From Bacillota bacterium (GTDB lineage: Bacteria; Bacillota; Negativicutes; Sporomusales; Sporomusaceae): a stretch of DNA of 64,000 nucleotides. Of this stretch, positions 1-9,522 are shown piece by piece. Where the stretch lies: positions 1 through 64,000 of the forward strand of contig JAEZVB010000002.1 of assembly GCA_023443285.1 (NCBI GenBank), read 5' to 3'. How positions within the stretch are numbered: the stretch's first letter is position 1; each line of letters begins with the position of its first letter. Below the pieces are notes generated by a model. It had not been told where the DNA came from and searched no databases. It was given only the letters and a program-made list of their open reading frames with translations. The position numbers and the translations under genes were made by a program.

Positions 1-2559
1 GAACCATTCGTCACCCATGCCGCTTATTCTTACGCCAAAGTTCCGTCCATTTCTAGCCATAGTTGTTACTACTGTACCGCTTGTAACCTTTCGCGCACAA
101 TCAACGATGGATTTAGAAGCTGCCATCATGATGTTTAGGAAAAACTGATCAGTATCTGCTAGGAATTTTATTACACTATATTTTTCTTTTTGATCAATAT
201 CGAGTTCCGTAATTAACGGGGTAATTTCTTTGAGGAAGATAAGGGAAGCAGCTATATTTCTTTGATGGAATTCATCACCCATGGTAATTGCTTTGGCAAT
301 GAGCACATTCAGGTTTAAGCCGCCTTCTTTGCGCTTTAGTGCTTTCGATAACACCGGCCCTAACGAATCACGCATCCATCGTAATCTGTTTATAACTTCT
401 TCAGAATAAGCGCCGAATCTAAGCACCTTACCGATACCTTCATTCATTATGCAATAAGCAATGGAATTATCCAGCTTGTTGTTTACTACCAGCACCGGCA
501 TATTGCCTGAGGTAATCCCGCCCATAGGACCTACTGCATTTACATGATGGCAGGGCGAGAATTTTACTCCGCCATTTTCCAGTAGTTCTTTGGCACTGTT
601 TTCATCCGCTGCCCAGCCTTCGAATAATACCGCACCAATACAAGAGCCTTGCATTGGACCTGTCATGTTTTGGTATTCGATAGGTGGTCCTGCATGAAGC
701 AGCACTTTGTCATTCAAGATTTCGATTACTGATTTTGCAGGCACTACGTCAACCAGGAAAGGCTGCGAGCTCTTCATCTTATCAATTACTTCATTGTTGG
801 CTTTTTCAATTTCTTCAATCTTGGCAAGAGCGTTTAGTATCTTGATCAGCCTTTTATCGCCACCTGCCGCCGGCTTCCAATCATATTGAATGGTACTGCC
901 GCCATATGTCAAAATCGATTCTGTAAAGCTGGCAAGGCCAATATTTACAATGCGGGGTTTGGAGTTTAACAGGTCAATTACACTGTCACTGACTTCAGGC
1001 AGCGCTTTCTTTGTCACCTGTTTTTCTACTACGCATTTATCTGCTTCTTGGAAATCTATACCCTTTAGTTTAAGAGCAAGTCGTACCGCTTTTGCATTGC
1101 TTTCCTCTATCAATACACCGCATTCTTTCAAGGTTTTTATGGATGCCTGGTAGCTTTGCGGATCATACTCTGTTCCGCAAACAGTTCCTACAAAATGCAG
1201 TTCCCGTCCGTTTTCCTTTGCGGTTTGTATTGCTTCCTTAATAGCCTTAGATAAGGCACCTGCCATATCTGGATGCGAACCATATCCTAATACGCAGTCA
1301 AGAAGGATTACTCCGGTGTTTTCGTCCTTTGCATATTCTCTTATCTTATTAATTCTAACTTCAGGATCGATCATTGGATGTGGTTTACCTTGCGTGTAGA
1401 TGTCATCTCCTAAATCCATTACTTCGTATCCGTTGGCGTTAAGGAGATACCCTTCTTGTTTAATCAACTTACCCAGTCCCAAAGCCTCGGTAATAAGCAT
1501 TGCCGCTTCGGCACCCAGTGTACCGCCAGAATACAGTCCCTTTACTGTTTTCTCTGGCGCTAGCGGATTCTTTACCTCATTGTTTAATTTTTCTACATAG
1601 TTAGGCTTAACCGGTCTGTTTTTGGCAAGGTCTACCGCAATCATTGCCGTTTCTTCGAGAGTATGAGCCAAATATACATTACCCTCATGGTGTTCTGGCT
1701 TTTCCCCAAGGAATATGGCAACAACCGGCTTGGAGAGACTATGGAGCAGCTCTACAATTTCATCCCGTACTTGTTTGGCCGGTGGCTTTGAAATAACTAC
1801 AATTACATCAGTAGGATCGTGATGTTCAAGCCCTACTATCGCATCGCGGACGGTTATGGCATTGACCTCTGCGCTTAGATCGCGGCCACCGGTTCCTATT
1901 GCGTGCACAACTCCGCCACCAAGTCTGTCGATGATCGTAGTGACTTCCTGTATGCCTGTTCCGGAAGCTCCAACTATACCAATATTTCCGGGTCTAACAA
2001 CGTTGGTAAACGCTATGGGGATGCTGGAAATAATTCCGGTACCGCAGTCAGGCCCCATCAACAACAGTCCCTTTTCATGGGCTTTTTTCTTAAGTCTTAT
2101 TTCATCTTCCAGAGAGATGTTATCGGTGAAGGAGAATACATTCAAACCTTTATCAAGTGCTTTTTCAATCTCGTCGGCGGCGTATTCGCCCGGTATAGAA
2201 AACAGTGCTAGATTGGCATCAGGCATTTCTTCTAATGCCGCATCAATACTGGTTACATTCTCAATGCCGGTATTCTTTTTTTTGACAGCCAAGTCACTTA
2301 AGAATTTCTCCGCTTCACTAAGAACGGTTTCAACAATCTTTTCATCTGCAGTCTCGACTACAATTACCATATCGCTTGGAGCTGCACTTTCTGCTTCCGT
2401 AGTAAGAAGTCCTCCACTGTTAAGGATGTCTTTATTAGCGGCAGTTCCCATCATGATGGAACATTTCGTTATACCGGCAATAGTATTAATTGAATTTGTG
2501 AGCAACATAAGATTAATAGAATCTTGATAACTATTTTTCTTAATTACCGTATATAGCAT
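1..2559 (-). CDS. FdrA-YlbE (AllF-AllG) fusion, oxamate carbamoyltransferase component, 3' end outside window
   Basis: One uninterrupted reading frame of 853 codons runs from an ATG at 2559 (AAGGAG at 2568-2573) to the window edge. Residues 1 to about 580 resemble FdrA: an SMMGTAANK-like start, a CoA-ligase-type Rossmann part with GPDCGT and GASGTGIQE, then YSGGTLGAEA, DLGDDIYTQGKPHPMIDPE and VCGTEYDPQ. After a short charged linker (KIEEIEKANNE, about 577-590) it continues as a DUF1116/YlbE protein: LLHAGPP, MTGPM, PCHHVNAVGPMGG, ITMGDEFHQRN. In E. coli FdrA, YlbE and YlbF are separate and were reported to form oxamate carbamoyltransferase (AllFGH), which converts oxalurate plus phosphate to oxamate and carbamoyl phosphate. 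The neighbouring AllB, AllC, AllD and PucG genes support that role. The YlbE half is cut by the window; YlbF and a carbamate kinase would be expected beyond it. Confidence 0.88.
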   Translation of the reverse strand, partial: MLYTVIKKNSYQDSINLMLLTNSINTIAGITKCSIMMGTAANKDILNSGGLLTTEAESAAPSDMVIVVETADEKIVETVLSEAEKFLSDLAVKKKNTGIENVTSIDAALEEMPDANLALFSIPGEYAADEIEKALDKGLNVFSFTDNISLEDEIRLKKKAHEKGLLLMGPDCGTGIISSIPIAFTNVVRPGNIGIVGASGTGIQEVTTIIDRLGGGVVHAIGTGGRDLSAEVNAITVRDAIVGLEHHDPTDVIVVISKPPAKQVRDEIVELLHSLSKPVVAIFLGEKPEHHEGNVYLAHTLEETAMIAVDLAKNRPVKPNYVEKLNNEVKNPLAPEKTVKGLYSGGTLGAEAAMLITEALGLGKLIKQEGYLLNANGYEVMDLGDDIYTQGKPHPMIDPEVRINKIREYAKDENTGVILLDCVLGYGSHPDMAGALSKAIKEAIQTAKENGRELHFVGTVCGTEYDPQSYQASIKTLKECGVLIEESNAKAVRLALKLKGIDFQEADKCVVEKQVTKKALPEVSDSVIDLLNSKPRIVNIGLASFTESILTYGGSTIQYDWKPAAGGDKRLIKILNALAKIEEIEKANNEVIDKMKSSQPFLVDVVPAKSVIEILNDKVLLHAGPPIEYQNMTGPMQGSCIGAVLFEGWAADENSAKELLENGGVKFSPCHHVNAVGPMGGITSGNMPVLVVNNKLDNSIAYCIMNEGIGKVLRFGAYSEEVINRLRWMRDSLGPVLSKALKRKEGGLNLNVLIAKAITMGDEFHQRNIAASLIFLKEITPLITELDIDQKEKYSVIKFLADTDQFFLNIMMAASKSIVDCARKVTSGTVVTTMARNGRNFGVRISGMGDEWF

Positions 2560-2608
2560 TTCCAATTCTCCTTCATTATGTTAATATTTAGTTAATTAAT
2601 TTACTGCC

Positions 2609-2617
2609 ATTATAGCA
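2609..2617 (-). promoter_or_regulatory. Extended -10 promoter of the fdrA-ylbE fusion
   Basis: On the minus strand the sequence TGCTATAAT is a perfect extended -10 element, 50 bases upstream of the ATG at 2559. The region upstream of it is an A-rich tract with no good -35 hexamer, which fits an extended -10 promoter or one that needs an activator such as the adjacent PucR proteins. Confidence 0.5.
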
Positions 2618-2625
2618 TTTTTTTT

Positions 2626-2655
2626 TTGTATTATCATTGGTATAAAAATTATAAA
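2626..2655 (+). promoter_or_regulatory. Putative sigma-A promoter of the pucR operon
   Basis: TTGTAT (2626-2631), an 18-base spacer and TATAAA (2650-2655) lie 43 bases upstream of the first PucR start. It lies back to back with the promoter of the fusion gene, so one regulator site in this 138-base gap could control both directions. Confidence 0.4.
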
Positions 2656-2697
2656 AATGCAGTTTTTTTTATACTCTGCGGATAAAGGAGTATTAGC

Positions 2698-4320
2698 ATG
2701 AATATCAAAGACATATTAAAAATGCCGACTCTTTATGGAGCAAAATTACTAGCTGGCAACAGCGGAATTTTAAACGACATTACGAGTGTCAACGTACTTG
2801 AAGCAACAGATATAACCAACTGGGGGCGTCATGGTGAAGTTCTCCTTACCAGTTTCTTTGCCCTGCACAATTTGGGCGAGAGTGAGCTGGAAGCATTTTT
2901 CGAAAAACTCCACAATGTCGGTATTAGTGCGGTTATTATTAAAATCGACAGATTGGTTACTCATATTCCGAGTAAAATAATTGAGCTTTGCGACCAACAT
3001 GCAATTCCCTTAATCCAAATCAATAAGGACGTAAAATACGAATCCATCATTCTCGAAATATTAGGGCCAATTATCAATAAAAATATGAACTTGCTGAATA
3101 AGTACTATGAAGTACATAGCGAGCTGACCAAGCTGGCGTTGAAAATGCCGTCAATGGACAAGATATTATGTGAATTTAAAAAAATGATTTTGCGTGACGT
3201 AAGCCTTATTAACTCTACCAAGGGAATTGAAATTGGCACAAATCCTGAACTATTTGACGCAACAGTAATGAGTACAACTGCAGTTTTAACCGAGAATTAT
3301 GTACATTTCAACTATGAGCGCAAAGAGGTAATTTATAGTGGCACTAATCCCAAAGTAGCCGGCCAGCAGATTAGCGTCCACATACCGCATCTCGGTTATG
3401 ATAACTATGAGCTGGTTATCCATGAAATACAGAACCAAGTTAGTTCAGAAGATTTTATGGTGATCGAAAATGGCGTTAAGTTTTTGCAAATGGAATTACT
3501 GAAAAAGTATGTGATCTCGCAAAATTTATTTCAACAAAAAAATAACATTATCAGTGACTTACTCAACGATCGTCTTTACGAGGAAAAAGATACAGACGAG
3601 GTGCTTGAGTCTCTTACCATAAACAAACATAAGTATTATCAGGTAATGCTTATAAAGCTTTATCCGCAAAACGAAAAGAAAAATATAGACAAAGACCTCA
3701 TGACTCGAACACTACGACAGATTAGACTTAAATGTAAAGCCCAATTCCAGGATATCGTTTTCCTGGAAAAGCTGGATGTAGTGGTATTTATCCTTAATTT
3801 TAGCGATGATAAGTCTGGGATTACGCCGTGCTCTATTGAAAAAATAATGAATGCACTGGTTCAAGACAATATACTTAACGATTTTTATTACAACGTAAGT
3901 ATTAGTTCGAAGGTTGAAAAATTGAGCATTCCTCAAGCAAACAGGGAAGTTTTGGACACAGAAAAAATACTACGGCTGTTCCACAACTCAAATAATATAT
4001 TGCCGTATGAAGAGCTGGGAATTTACAAACTGTTTCTGGACTCAAACAACCTAGGTGATCTTAAGAAGTTCATATCTCCCCGAATAGCTAACTTCAGACA
4101 ACAGTATCCGATACTATTTGAGACTCTACAAACTTTTCTCGATACAAACCAAAACTATATCCTCACTTCTGAAAAACTGTTTCTTCACCCTAAGACGGTA
4201 AGATATAGAATTGACAAAATAAAAACCGTGCTCCACCTAGATTTTGCGAATCCGGAGGAACTACTTCAGATTCAAATAGCCTCCAGACTGTTTATATTGA
4301 TTGACGGGAGAAAAAAATAA
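2698..4320 (+). CDS. PucR family transcriptional regulator
   Basis: The 540-residue protein has the PucR layout: an N-terminal purine-catabolism regulatory domain (about 1-125, opening MNIKDILKMPTLYGAKLLAG and with LLTSFFAL), a variable middle, and a C-terminal PucR helix-turn-helix (about 470-535) with FLDTNQNY, SEKLFLHPKTVRYRIDKI. The start is set by AAAGGAG at 2684-2690. It is the first gene of an operon: its stop overlaps the start of the hydrolase gene by one base (TAATG). PucR proteins sense purine breakdown signals and activate catabolic genes; the position between the two divergent allantoin units fits local control. It is only distantly similar to the second PucR protein of the operon. 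Confidence 0.85.
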   Translation: MNIKDILKMPTLYGAKLLAGNSGILNDITSVNVLEATDITNWGRHGEVLLTSFFALHNLGESELEAFFEKLHNVGISAVIIKIDRLVTHIPSKIIELCDQHAIPLIQINKDVKYESIILEILGPIINKNMNLLNKYYEVHSELTKLALKMPSMDKILCEFKKMILRDVSLINSTKGIEIGTNPELFDATVMSTTAVLTENYVHFNYERKEVIYSGTNPKVAGQQISVHIPHLGYDNYELVIHEIQNQVSSEDFMVIENGVKFLQMELLKKYVISQNLFQQKNNIISDLLNDRLYEEKDTDEVLESLTINKHKYYQVMLIKLYPQNEKKNIDKDLMTRTLRQIRLKCKAQFQDIVFLEKLDVVVFILNFSDDKSGITPCSIEKIMNALVQDNILNDFYYNVSISSKVEKLSIPQANREVLDTEKILRLFHNSNNILPYEELGIYKLFLDSNNLGDLKKFISPRIANFRQQYPILFETLQTFLDTNQNYILTSEKLFLHPKTVRYRIDKIKTVLHLDFANPEELLQIQIASRLFILIDGRKK

Positions 4321-5180
4321 TGAGTGAACCAGAAGTTTTTAGCTTAGTTACAGAAGAAAATATAACACTCTATGCCGACTTGCATAGAGCTAAAACTAAT
4401 AGAAAAAACGTAACGATTATCTACTTTCATGGCGGCGGCCTGCTGTATGGTGTAAGAGACGACCTGCCAGAACTTTATATAAATACATTTTTGAACGCGG
4501 GATATGATTTTTTGGCACTAGATTATCTGTTAGCACCCGAATCAAAGTTAGATCAGATTATAAAGTCAGCTTCTGACATGCTTTGCTTCTATTTACAAAA
4601 TACAGATAGTGTGTTTAAGTTAAAAAACACTAAATATGTGCTATTTGGCAGATCGGCTGGAGCCTATCTTTGTTTTATGCTTTGTGATAGGTTAATTAAA
4701 AGCAAATCCCTGTTGCCAACAGCCATTGTCAGCCTTTACGGCTATACTAGGCTTGACGAAGTTCAATTTAATACACCAAGCAAGCATTACAACAAGTTGG
4801 CCAGCATACCGGTTGAAAGCATCGAGAAAATTATTTCTGACGCCCCGGTAACTTATGGTCTGATGGATTCAAGATTTTCCCTCTATATAAAGGCCAGGCA
4901 AGAAGGAACGTGGGCAAAATACCTCTGCGGATCAACCGATCCGGCAAACTATTCATTAAATGATGAAATACTTGCGTCTTTCCCGCCTACAATTCTAGCG
5001 GCAGCCACGTTAGATCCTGATGTGCCCTACCGAATGAGCAAATCTCTGCTTAAGCTAATTCCAAATTCACATTTGATAACCATCTATGGAGAAACCCACG
5101 ACTTCGACAGAGAGGTACACAATGAGTCAGGCAGAGTAACATATGATGAAATAATAGAATGGCTGGAAGATAGAGTATGA
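4320..5180 (+). CDS. Alpha/beta-hydrolase (HGGG-type carboxylesterase family)
   Basis: The 286-residue protein carries the hallmarks of the hormone-sensitive-lipase-like alpha/beta-hydrolase group: YFHGGGLLYG (oxyanion hole, about residue 37-46), nucleophile elbow GRSAGA (about 109-114), an acid in TLDPDVPY and a histidine in GETHDFDRE near the C-terminus. No signal peptide is visible, so it should be cytoplasmic. It is translationally coupled on both sides, to PucR upstream (TAATG) and PucR downstream (ATGA), so it is made with the regulators. The substrate is unknown; an ester or amide linked to purine breakdown is possible, but nothing in the sequence proves it. Confidence 0.75.
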   Translation: MSEPEVFSLVTEENITLYADLHRAKTNRKNVTIIYFHGGGLLYGVRDDLPELYINTFLNAGYDFLALDYLLAPESKLDQIIKSASDMLCFYLQNTDSVFKLKNTKYVLFGRSAGAYLCFMLCDRLIKSKSLLPTAIVSLYGYTRLDEVQFNTPSKHYNKLASIPVESIEKIISDAPVTYGLMDSRFSLYIKARQEGTWAKYLCGSTDPANYSLNDEILASFPPTILAAATLDPDVPYRMSKSLLKLIPNSHLITIYGETHDFDREVHNESGRVTYDEIIEWLEDRV

Positions 5181-6793
5181 TTTCTATTGCAGAGCTTCTA
5201 AAAATTGAGCCTTTTTTGCAAATGACTGTTTTGAACCATTCTGCCGACTTGTCCCGCAAAGTGGACAGCGCCGATATCTCAGAGACCCCGGACATTACTA
5301 ACTTTATCAAACCCCATTCTCTGCTAATAACAACCGGTATGGCCTTCAAAGATGACCCTGCCGGCTTCTGCCGGCTGATCGAAAATGTAAATTGTGTTCC
5401 CATTGCCGGAATCTGCGTGAAACTAGGCCGGTTTATCGACAAGCTCGATCCCACTATTATCGAAACCGCCGATAAGCTTCATTTTCCCTTAATTCACGTT
5501 CCAAGTTCCTGGACACTGGGAATAACCTGCCATCAGCTCCTCTCCTACCTTTGGAATGTAGAAAACAAACAACTGCTAAGCGCTTTGAAAATTCAGCGTG
5601 AATATTCTCATATGCTAATCAAGGATACCCCGATTTCTACCATTCTTGCCCATCTTAGCCGAACAATCCGCCAGACAGTTTTTTTAACAGACCCCTTTTA
5701 TGAGATAATTGAAACCTCGCTGCCGCTGGGTAAGAAAACAACTGAAATGAAGCAAACGTTAGCTGTCATAAAAGGCAGCGATAAAAGTAAACGCTCTCCT
5801 TCAGAAGCCATACCCTCTTCACTCTATATTCAGGCTCCCCGTCCGTTTACCGCGTGGATCTTTCCCGTTTGGGGCGCCTCTTGCTATCCCCACTTGCTTA
5901 TTGTGCTGGAGAAAGAAAAAATCCCTTATCCCTTCTCTTATCTTATAATTGAGCAGACTGCTGCCGCTACCGCCTTTTCCCTTTTTAAGAATCAAAAACT
6001 GAGAGAACTACATCGGAGAATGCGGGAGGATTTTGTGCGGCGGCTTACTCACAGCACTAGCAACGTTGATACCGCAGTTTTTCTGGAGCAAGGTACAGAC
6101 CTTGGTTTAATTTCTTCCGATTATTATCGATTCTTAATTATAGGAATTGATGAGTTAATGGGGAACCACAATTCTACTCGGTCTGATCTGTATTCGCTTG
6201 TGTATGATTGGTTGGAACGCCATATTGAGATTTTAGGTAAAGACGCTATTTTGTTTTCCTGCCAAAAAAGCGAAACCATAATGGTGCTCTTGCAAAGACC
6301 TGTAGAGAACTTAGAAAGTGCCATTACTTTTATCAGAGATCAAATGACCTCATATCTCTCTGTTTCAGTTTCCTGTGCTGCAGGAAATCCGGTTAACACT
6401 CTCCAAGCTGTGGCCTTCTCACGCATTGAGGCCGAAGAAATCTATCATCAAAGTAAGGCGGAAGGCAAAAAAGCTTTTTTTTGCACCTATTATTCCCAAG
6501 GCGTTTCTGAGCTTTTGCGCTTTGTCCCGCAGGAACATGCCCGCCACTTCTGTACCTGTATTTTAAAATCTCTGGCTTACCCGGAACAAGAAACTCAAGT
6601 AATCCTCCGGCAAACGCTGCAAACCTATTTAGATTGTCAGGGTGATATAGCGGAAACGGCCCGCGCCCTCTTTATTCACCGCAATACGGTAAAATACCGG
6701 ATCGCCAGATTAAATGAGATATTAGACACGCCTCTCTCCAACCCGGATTTTTCTTTGCAGCTTCGTCTAGCGCTGCTGCTTTCCGAATCATAG
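5177..6793 (+). CDS. PucR family transcriptional regulator, second copy
   Basis: This 538-residue protein has an N-terminal PucR sensor domain (about 1-125, with ETPDITNFIKPHSLLITTGM) and a C-terminal PucR helix-turn-helix (about 475-535, LQTYLDCQGDIAETARALF and IHRNTVKYRIARL). It starts inside the hydrolase gene through an ATGA overlap and ends the operon ahead of a strong terminator at 6843. Its codon use looks richer in C and G at third positions than the first PucR, and the two share little sequence outside the domains, which argues against a recent tandem duplication. The likely role is control of part of the allantoin cluster in answer to a different intermediate. Confidence 0.85.
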   Translation: MISIAELLKIEPFLQMTVLNHSADLSRKVDSADISETPDITNFIKPHSLLITTGMAFKDDPAGFCRLIENVNCVPIAGICVKLGRFIDKLDPTIIETADKLHFPLIHVPSSWTLGITCHQLLSYLWNVENKQLLSALKIQREYSHMLIKDTPISTILAHLSRTIRQTVFLTDPFYEIIETSLPLGKKTTEMKQTLAVIKGSDKSKRSPSEAIPSSLYIQAPRPFTAWIFPVWGASCYPHLLIVLEKEKIPYPFSYLIIEQTAAATAFSLFKNQKLRELHRRMREDFVRRLTHSTSNVDTAVFLEQGTDLGLISSDYYRFLIIGIDELMGNHNSTRSDLYSLVYDWLERHIEILGKDAILFSCQKSETIMVLLQRPVENLESAITFIRDQMTSYLSVSVSCAAGNPVNTLQAVAFSRIEAEEIYHQSKAEGKKAFFCTYYSQGVSELLRFVPQEHARHFCTCILKSLAYPEQETQVILRQTLQTYLDCQGDIAETARALFIHRNTVKYRIARLNEILDTPLSNPDFSLQLRLALLLSES

Positions 6794-6842
6794 GAGCCGT
6801 TTTAGAGTTAGTAAGAAACCATTATAATTTCACCCTAAAAGT

Positions 6843-6892
6843 AAAGCCCTGGAGCCTATAAGGAAAAACCTTCTTAGGCCCCGGGCTTTTTT
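6843..6892. terminator. Bidirectional terminator between pucR2 and allD
   Basis: AAAGCCC (6843-6849) pairs with GGGCTTT (6883-6889), and GCCT..AGG with CCT..AGGC inside it; T runs follow on the plus strand and A runs precede it. It serves the two convergent genes. Confidence 0.8.
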
Positions 6893-6913
6893 ACAGGATA
6901 TTCTCTTTATTTT

Positions 6914-7993
6914 TTAATCTAATGTGTCAGAAGCAAAAGCGCTCTTACCCTCATAACGGTTGTAATGGATATCCTCGCTAACAAGATACTCATAGATTTC
7001 TTTTACAATAGGAATACCACTCTTTTCATATTCCTGCGCTTTCTTTTCTGAAGATTCGCCCGGAACCAGTACACTGTCAAAACCAACAGCCGGGCGAAGG
7101 GTATGCAGCTCATCCACCATGTTACGCACATTATTTTTGAAGGTATCAATCGATGAAAAGTAATCTGGATTTATTACTAAATGAACTTGTCCCAGCTCAC
7201 GTCCGGCAGAAAGATCAGCATACATAGAAGATACATGCTTTCCAAACGGAACTCCCAACAATGATCCACACAAAATATCGACCATCATCATCAGGCCATA
7301 CCCCTTGGAACCGGCAATTGCCAGAAGACCGCCAACGGCAAATGGATCAGTAGTAGGATGTCCGCTCTTGTCTACCGCCCAAGTTTCAGGGATTGGTTTG
7401 TTTTTAGCTCTGGCATCCAGAATTTTTCCCCAGGCGCCTACTGTAGTGGCCATATCAAAAACAATTGGCGAGCGCCCCGCACAAGGCGCAGCAAAGCCGA
7501 TAGGATTTGTTCCGAAGTAGGGATCAGCAGACCCATAAGGTACAACCATTGGGTCAGATTGACACATAGACATGGCTATCATATTTTCGTCGGTAGCCAT
7601 TCTGAGAAAATAGGAAAGAGTGCCGCAATGTCCCAACTCGCGCATACCAACAAAACCGATTCCGTTTTCTTTAGCCAGCTTTATGGCTTCAATCATACCG
7701 TTTTTGGCAACAACCATTCCTACTGCGTTGTCCCCTTCATAAATACCTGTGCACGGTCCGGTTTTTCTAAAGGCGAAATTGGGCTTTGCATTGCTGCCGC
7801 CTTTGGATATCCGTTCTGAATAATATTCCACCCGTACAGCCCCATGAGAATGTACCCCTCTGCTATCGGCATAGCTTAAGTGGTTGGCAACTTCGTGCGC
7901 ATGATCCTCCGGCAAGCCAGCTTTCATTACCTTATTCTTAATCAACTTATGCAATTCTTCTTTGTTTACTAAGACCATTTCCTGTTGACTCAT
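6914..7993 (-). CDS. allD: Ureidoglycolate dehydrogenase (AllD-type, malate/lactate dehydrogenase-2 family)
   Basis: The 359-residue protein belongs to the LDH2/MDG family of NAD(P)-dependent oxidoreductases, with HAHEVANHLSYADSRGVHSHG, RVEYYSERI, MRELGHCGTLSYF, YFGTNPIGFAAP, PIVFDMATTVGAWGKI and GSKGYGLMMMVDILCG. AllD oxidises (S)-ureidoglycolate to oxalurate. The family also contains malate, lactate and sulfolactate dehydrogenases, so the call rests on the allantoin neighbourhood and on a length close to E. coli AllD. A GGGGTG motif lies about ten bases before the start. It is separated from the aminotransferase gene by 264 bases with an inverted repeat, so it may have its own promoter. Confidence 0.78.
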   Translation of the reverse strand: MSQQEMVLVNKEELHKLIKNKVMKAGLPEDHAHEVANHLSYADSRGVHSHGAVRVEYYSERISKGGSNAKPNFAFRKTGPCTGIYEGDNAVGMVVAKNGMIEAIKLAKENGIGFVGMRELGHCGTLSYFLRMATDENMIAMSMCQSDPMVVPYGSADPYFGTNPIGFAAPCAGRSPIVFDMATTVGAWGKILDARAKNKPIPETWAVDKSGHPTTDPFAVGGLLAIAGSKGYGLMMMVDILCGSLLGVPFGKHVSSMYADLSAGRELGQVHLVINPDYFSSIDTFKNNVRNMVDELHTLRPAVGFDSVLVPGESSEKKAQEYEKSGIPIVKEIYEYLVSEDIHYNRYEGKSAFASDTLD

Positions 7994-8199
7994 AATAAAA
8001 TAACACCCCTTTTTATTCTTTGATGTCTTTATTTTGGACGCTTAGTTTCCTTACTTAAATTGTACTTTTTTTATCTCTTATTATCATTATCCACACAGGC
8101 TAATTCGTTTGGCTTGCTTTGTCTGTTTTTAACAAAATATATAATTACTTACCCGTGCATAGCGACGAAATAAACCTTCGCTGCTATCCATAAAGCACA

Positions 8200-8238
8200 A
8201 TAAGAACCACAAACCCAGCTAAGGCATGTGGTTCTTAT
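8200..8238. terminator. Inverted repeat after the pucG gene
   Basis: ATAAGAACCACA (8200-8211) pairs with TGTGGTTCTTAT (8227-8238), a perfect 12-bp stem with a 15-base loop, 20 bases past the aminotransferase stop. The following U tract is weak, so it could be a partial terminator or a processing stem before allD. The rest of 7994-8257 shows no gene. Confidence 0.5.
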
Positions 8239-8257
8239 CATTCATACGCTATACAGT

Positions 8258-9490
8258 TTAGTTTCCTTTATGCTGGTCGTAAACATCCAGGGCAGCCTGT
8301 ACCGCCCGGCCAACGTTAATGGGGGCGCCATGGCGGATAAGAACCGCCTCTAAGGCTCCTAACACATGGAGAATATTCTTTTTCCTACAGCTATACCCCA
8401 TAGTACCAATCCGCCAAATTTTCCCCTTTAAAGGTCCAAAAGAACTGGCAATCTCAATACCAAAATCTCCAAGCAGCATGCTGCGGACAGCTTCACCATC
8501 TATTCCCTCAGGTATCAAAACAGAAGTTACTACCGGCATCTTATACTCTGGATTACCATAAATCTTCAGACCCATTGCCAGTAGTCCTTGCATAAGCGCT
8601 TGTTCGTGCAGCGCATGTCGGTTGAACCGCTCTTTCAGACCTTCTTCTAATACGATTCGCAGCCCTTCCCGCAAAGCGTACAGCATCGAGGTAGCTTCTG
8701 TATGATGATTTAAGCGTGCCGGACTCCAATAATCCATCAGTTGACTAAGATCAAAATAATTACTGCGAATTATCCGGGGCTGATTGTCCTGACACTTATC
8801 GGGTTCCGCCAGACCCCGCTCAATTTTTTTACGTTCCAGGAGCAATGCCTCTACCCGTGAGTTAAAAGTAATTGGCGCCATGCCGGAGGGCACAGACAAA
8901 CATTTTTGCGTCCCCCCAATAGCTGCATCAATTTTCCATTCATCCACTTTTACAGCCGCACCGCCAATTGTGGCAACCGCGTCAACAACAAACAAGACGT
9001 TCAATTCCCGGCAGGCTTCCCCAATCTCCTGAAGTGGCTGCATACAGCCGGTTGAGGTTTCACCATGTACCATGGCTACAATCTTAGGTTTTACCTTTTT
9101 AATTTCTTCGATAACTGTTTGCGGACTAAATACCTGCCCCCAAGTGGTCTCAATATTGCTTACGCTCGCACCATAGCGTTCGGCTATTTCGGTTAGCAGA
9201 TGACCAAACCGTCCATAAATCGGAACAAGCACTTTGTCCCCAGGCTCGATAATACTGCCGAGAACTGCTTCTATTCCAGCCCGTGAAGTGCCATCTATCG
9301 GAAACGCCCAGCGATTTTCAGTCTGAAATACCGCCCTAATCATCGCCATAGTTTCATTCATAATTTCGGTAAACTCCGGGTCAAATTGTCCCAGGATGGG
9401 AGTGCACATCGCTCTTAGTACGCGCGGCTCGGCTTCGACCGGACCTGGCGTCATTAGAGTGCGCAGTGAGGTATTCAAATCTTTATACAT
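8258..9490 (-). CDS. pucG: (S)-ureidoglycine--glyoxylate aminotransferase (PucG)
   Basis: This class-V PLP aminotransferase (410 residues from the ATG at 9490, chosen because AGGAGG lies at 9500-9505; longer starts lack a site) follows the PucG pattern: LMTPGPVEAEPRVLRAM, GQFDPEFTEIMNETM, PIDGTSRAGIEA, VAMVHGETSTG, VDAVATIGG, the PLP lysine in GGTQKCLSVPSGMAP, and RLNHHTEAT. PucG transfers the amino group of unstable ureidoglycine to glyoxylate, giving glycine and oxalurate. The glutamine in GQFDP and the asparagine in RLNHHTEAT look like the ureidoglycine-recognising residues described for PucG (from memory). It acts directly after AllC and feeds the same oxalurate pool as AllD. Confidence 0.87.
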   Translation of the reverse strand: MYKDLNTSLRTLMTPGPVEAEPRVLRAMCTPILGQFDPEFTEIMNETMAMIRAVFQTENRWAFPIDGTSRAGIEAVLGSIIEPGDKVLVPIYGRFGHLLTEIAERYGASVSNIETTWGQVFSPQTVIEEIKKVKPKIVAMVHGETSTGCMQPLQEIGEACRELNVLFVVDAVATIGGAAVKVDEWKIDAAIGGTQKCLSVPSGMAPITFNSRVEALLLERKKIERGLAEPDKCQDNQPRIIRSNYFDLSQLMDYWSPARLNHHTEATSMLYALREGLRIVLEEGLKERFNRHALHEQALMQGLLAMGLKIYGNPEYKMPVVTSVLIPEGIDGEAVRSMLLGDFGIEIASSFGPLKGKIWRIGTMGYSCRKKNILHVLGALEAVLIRHGAPINVGRAVQAALDVYDQHKGN

Positions 9491-9522
9491 GTTGCTGTGC
9501 CTCCTCTCATTACTTACATTCA

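Noticed and set aside
1856..2527. A 223-codon open frame on the plus strand
   Set aside because: It lies entirely antisense to the FdrA part of the fusion gene, which has clear motifs, and has no ribosome site.
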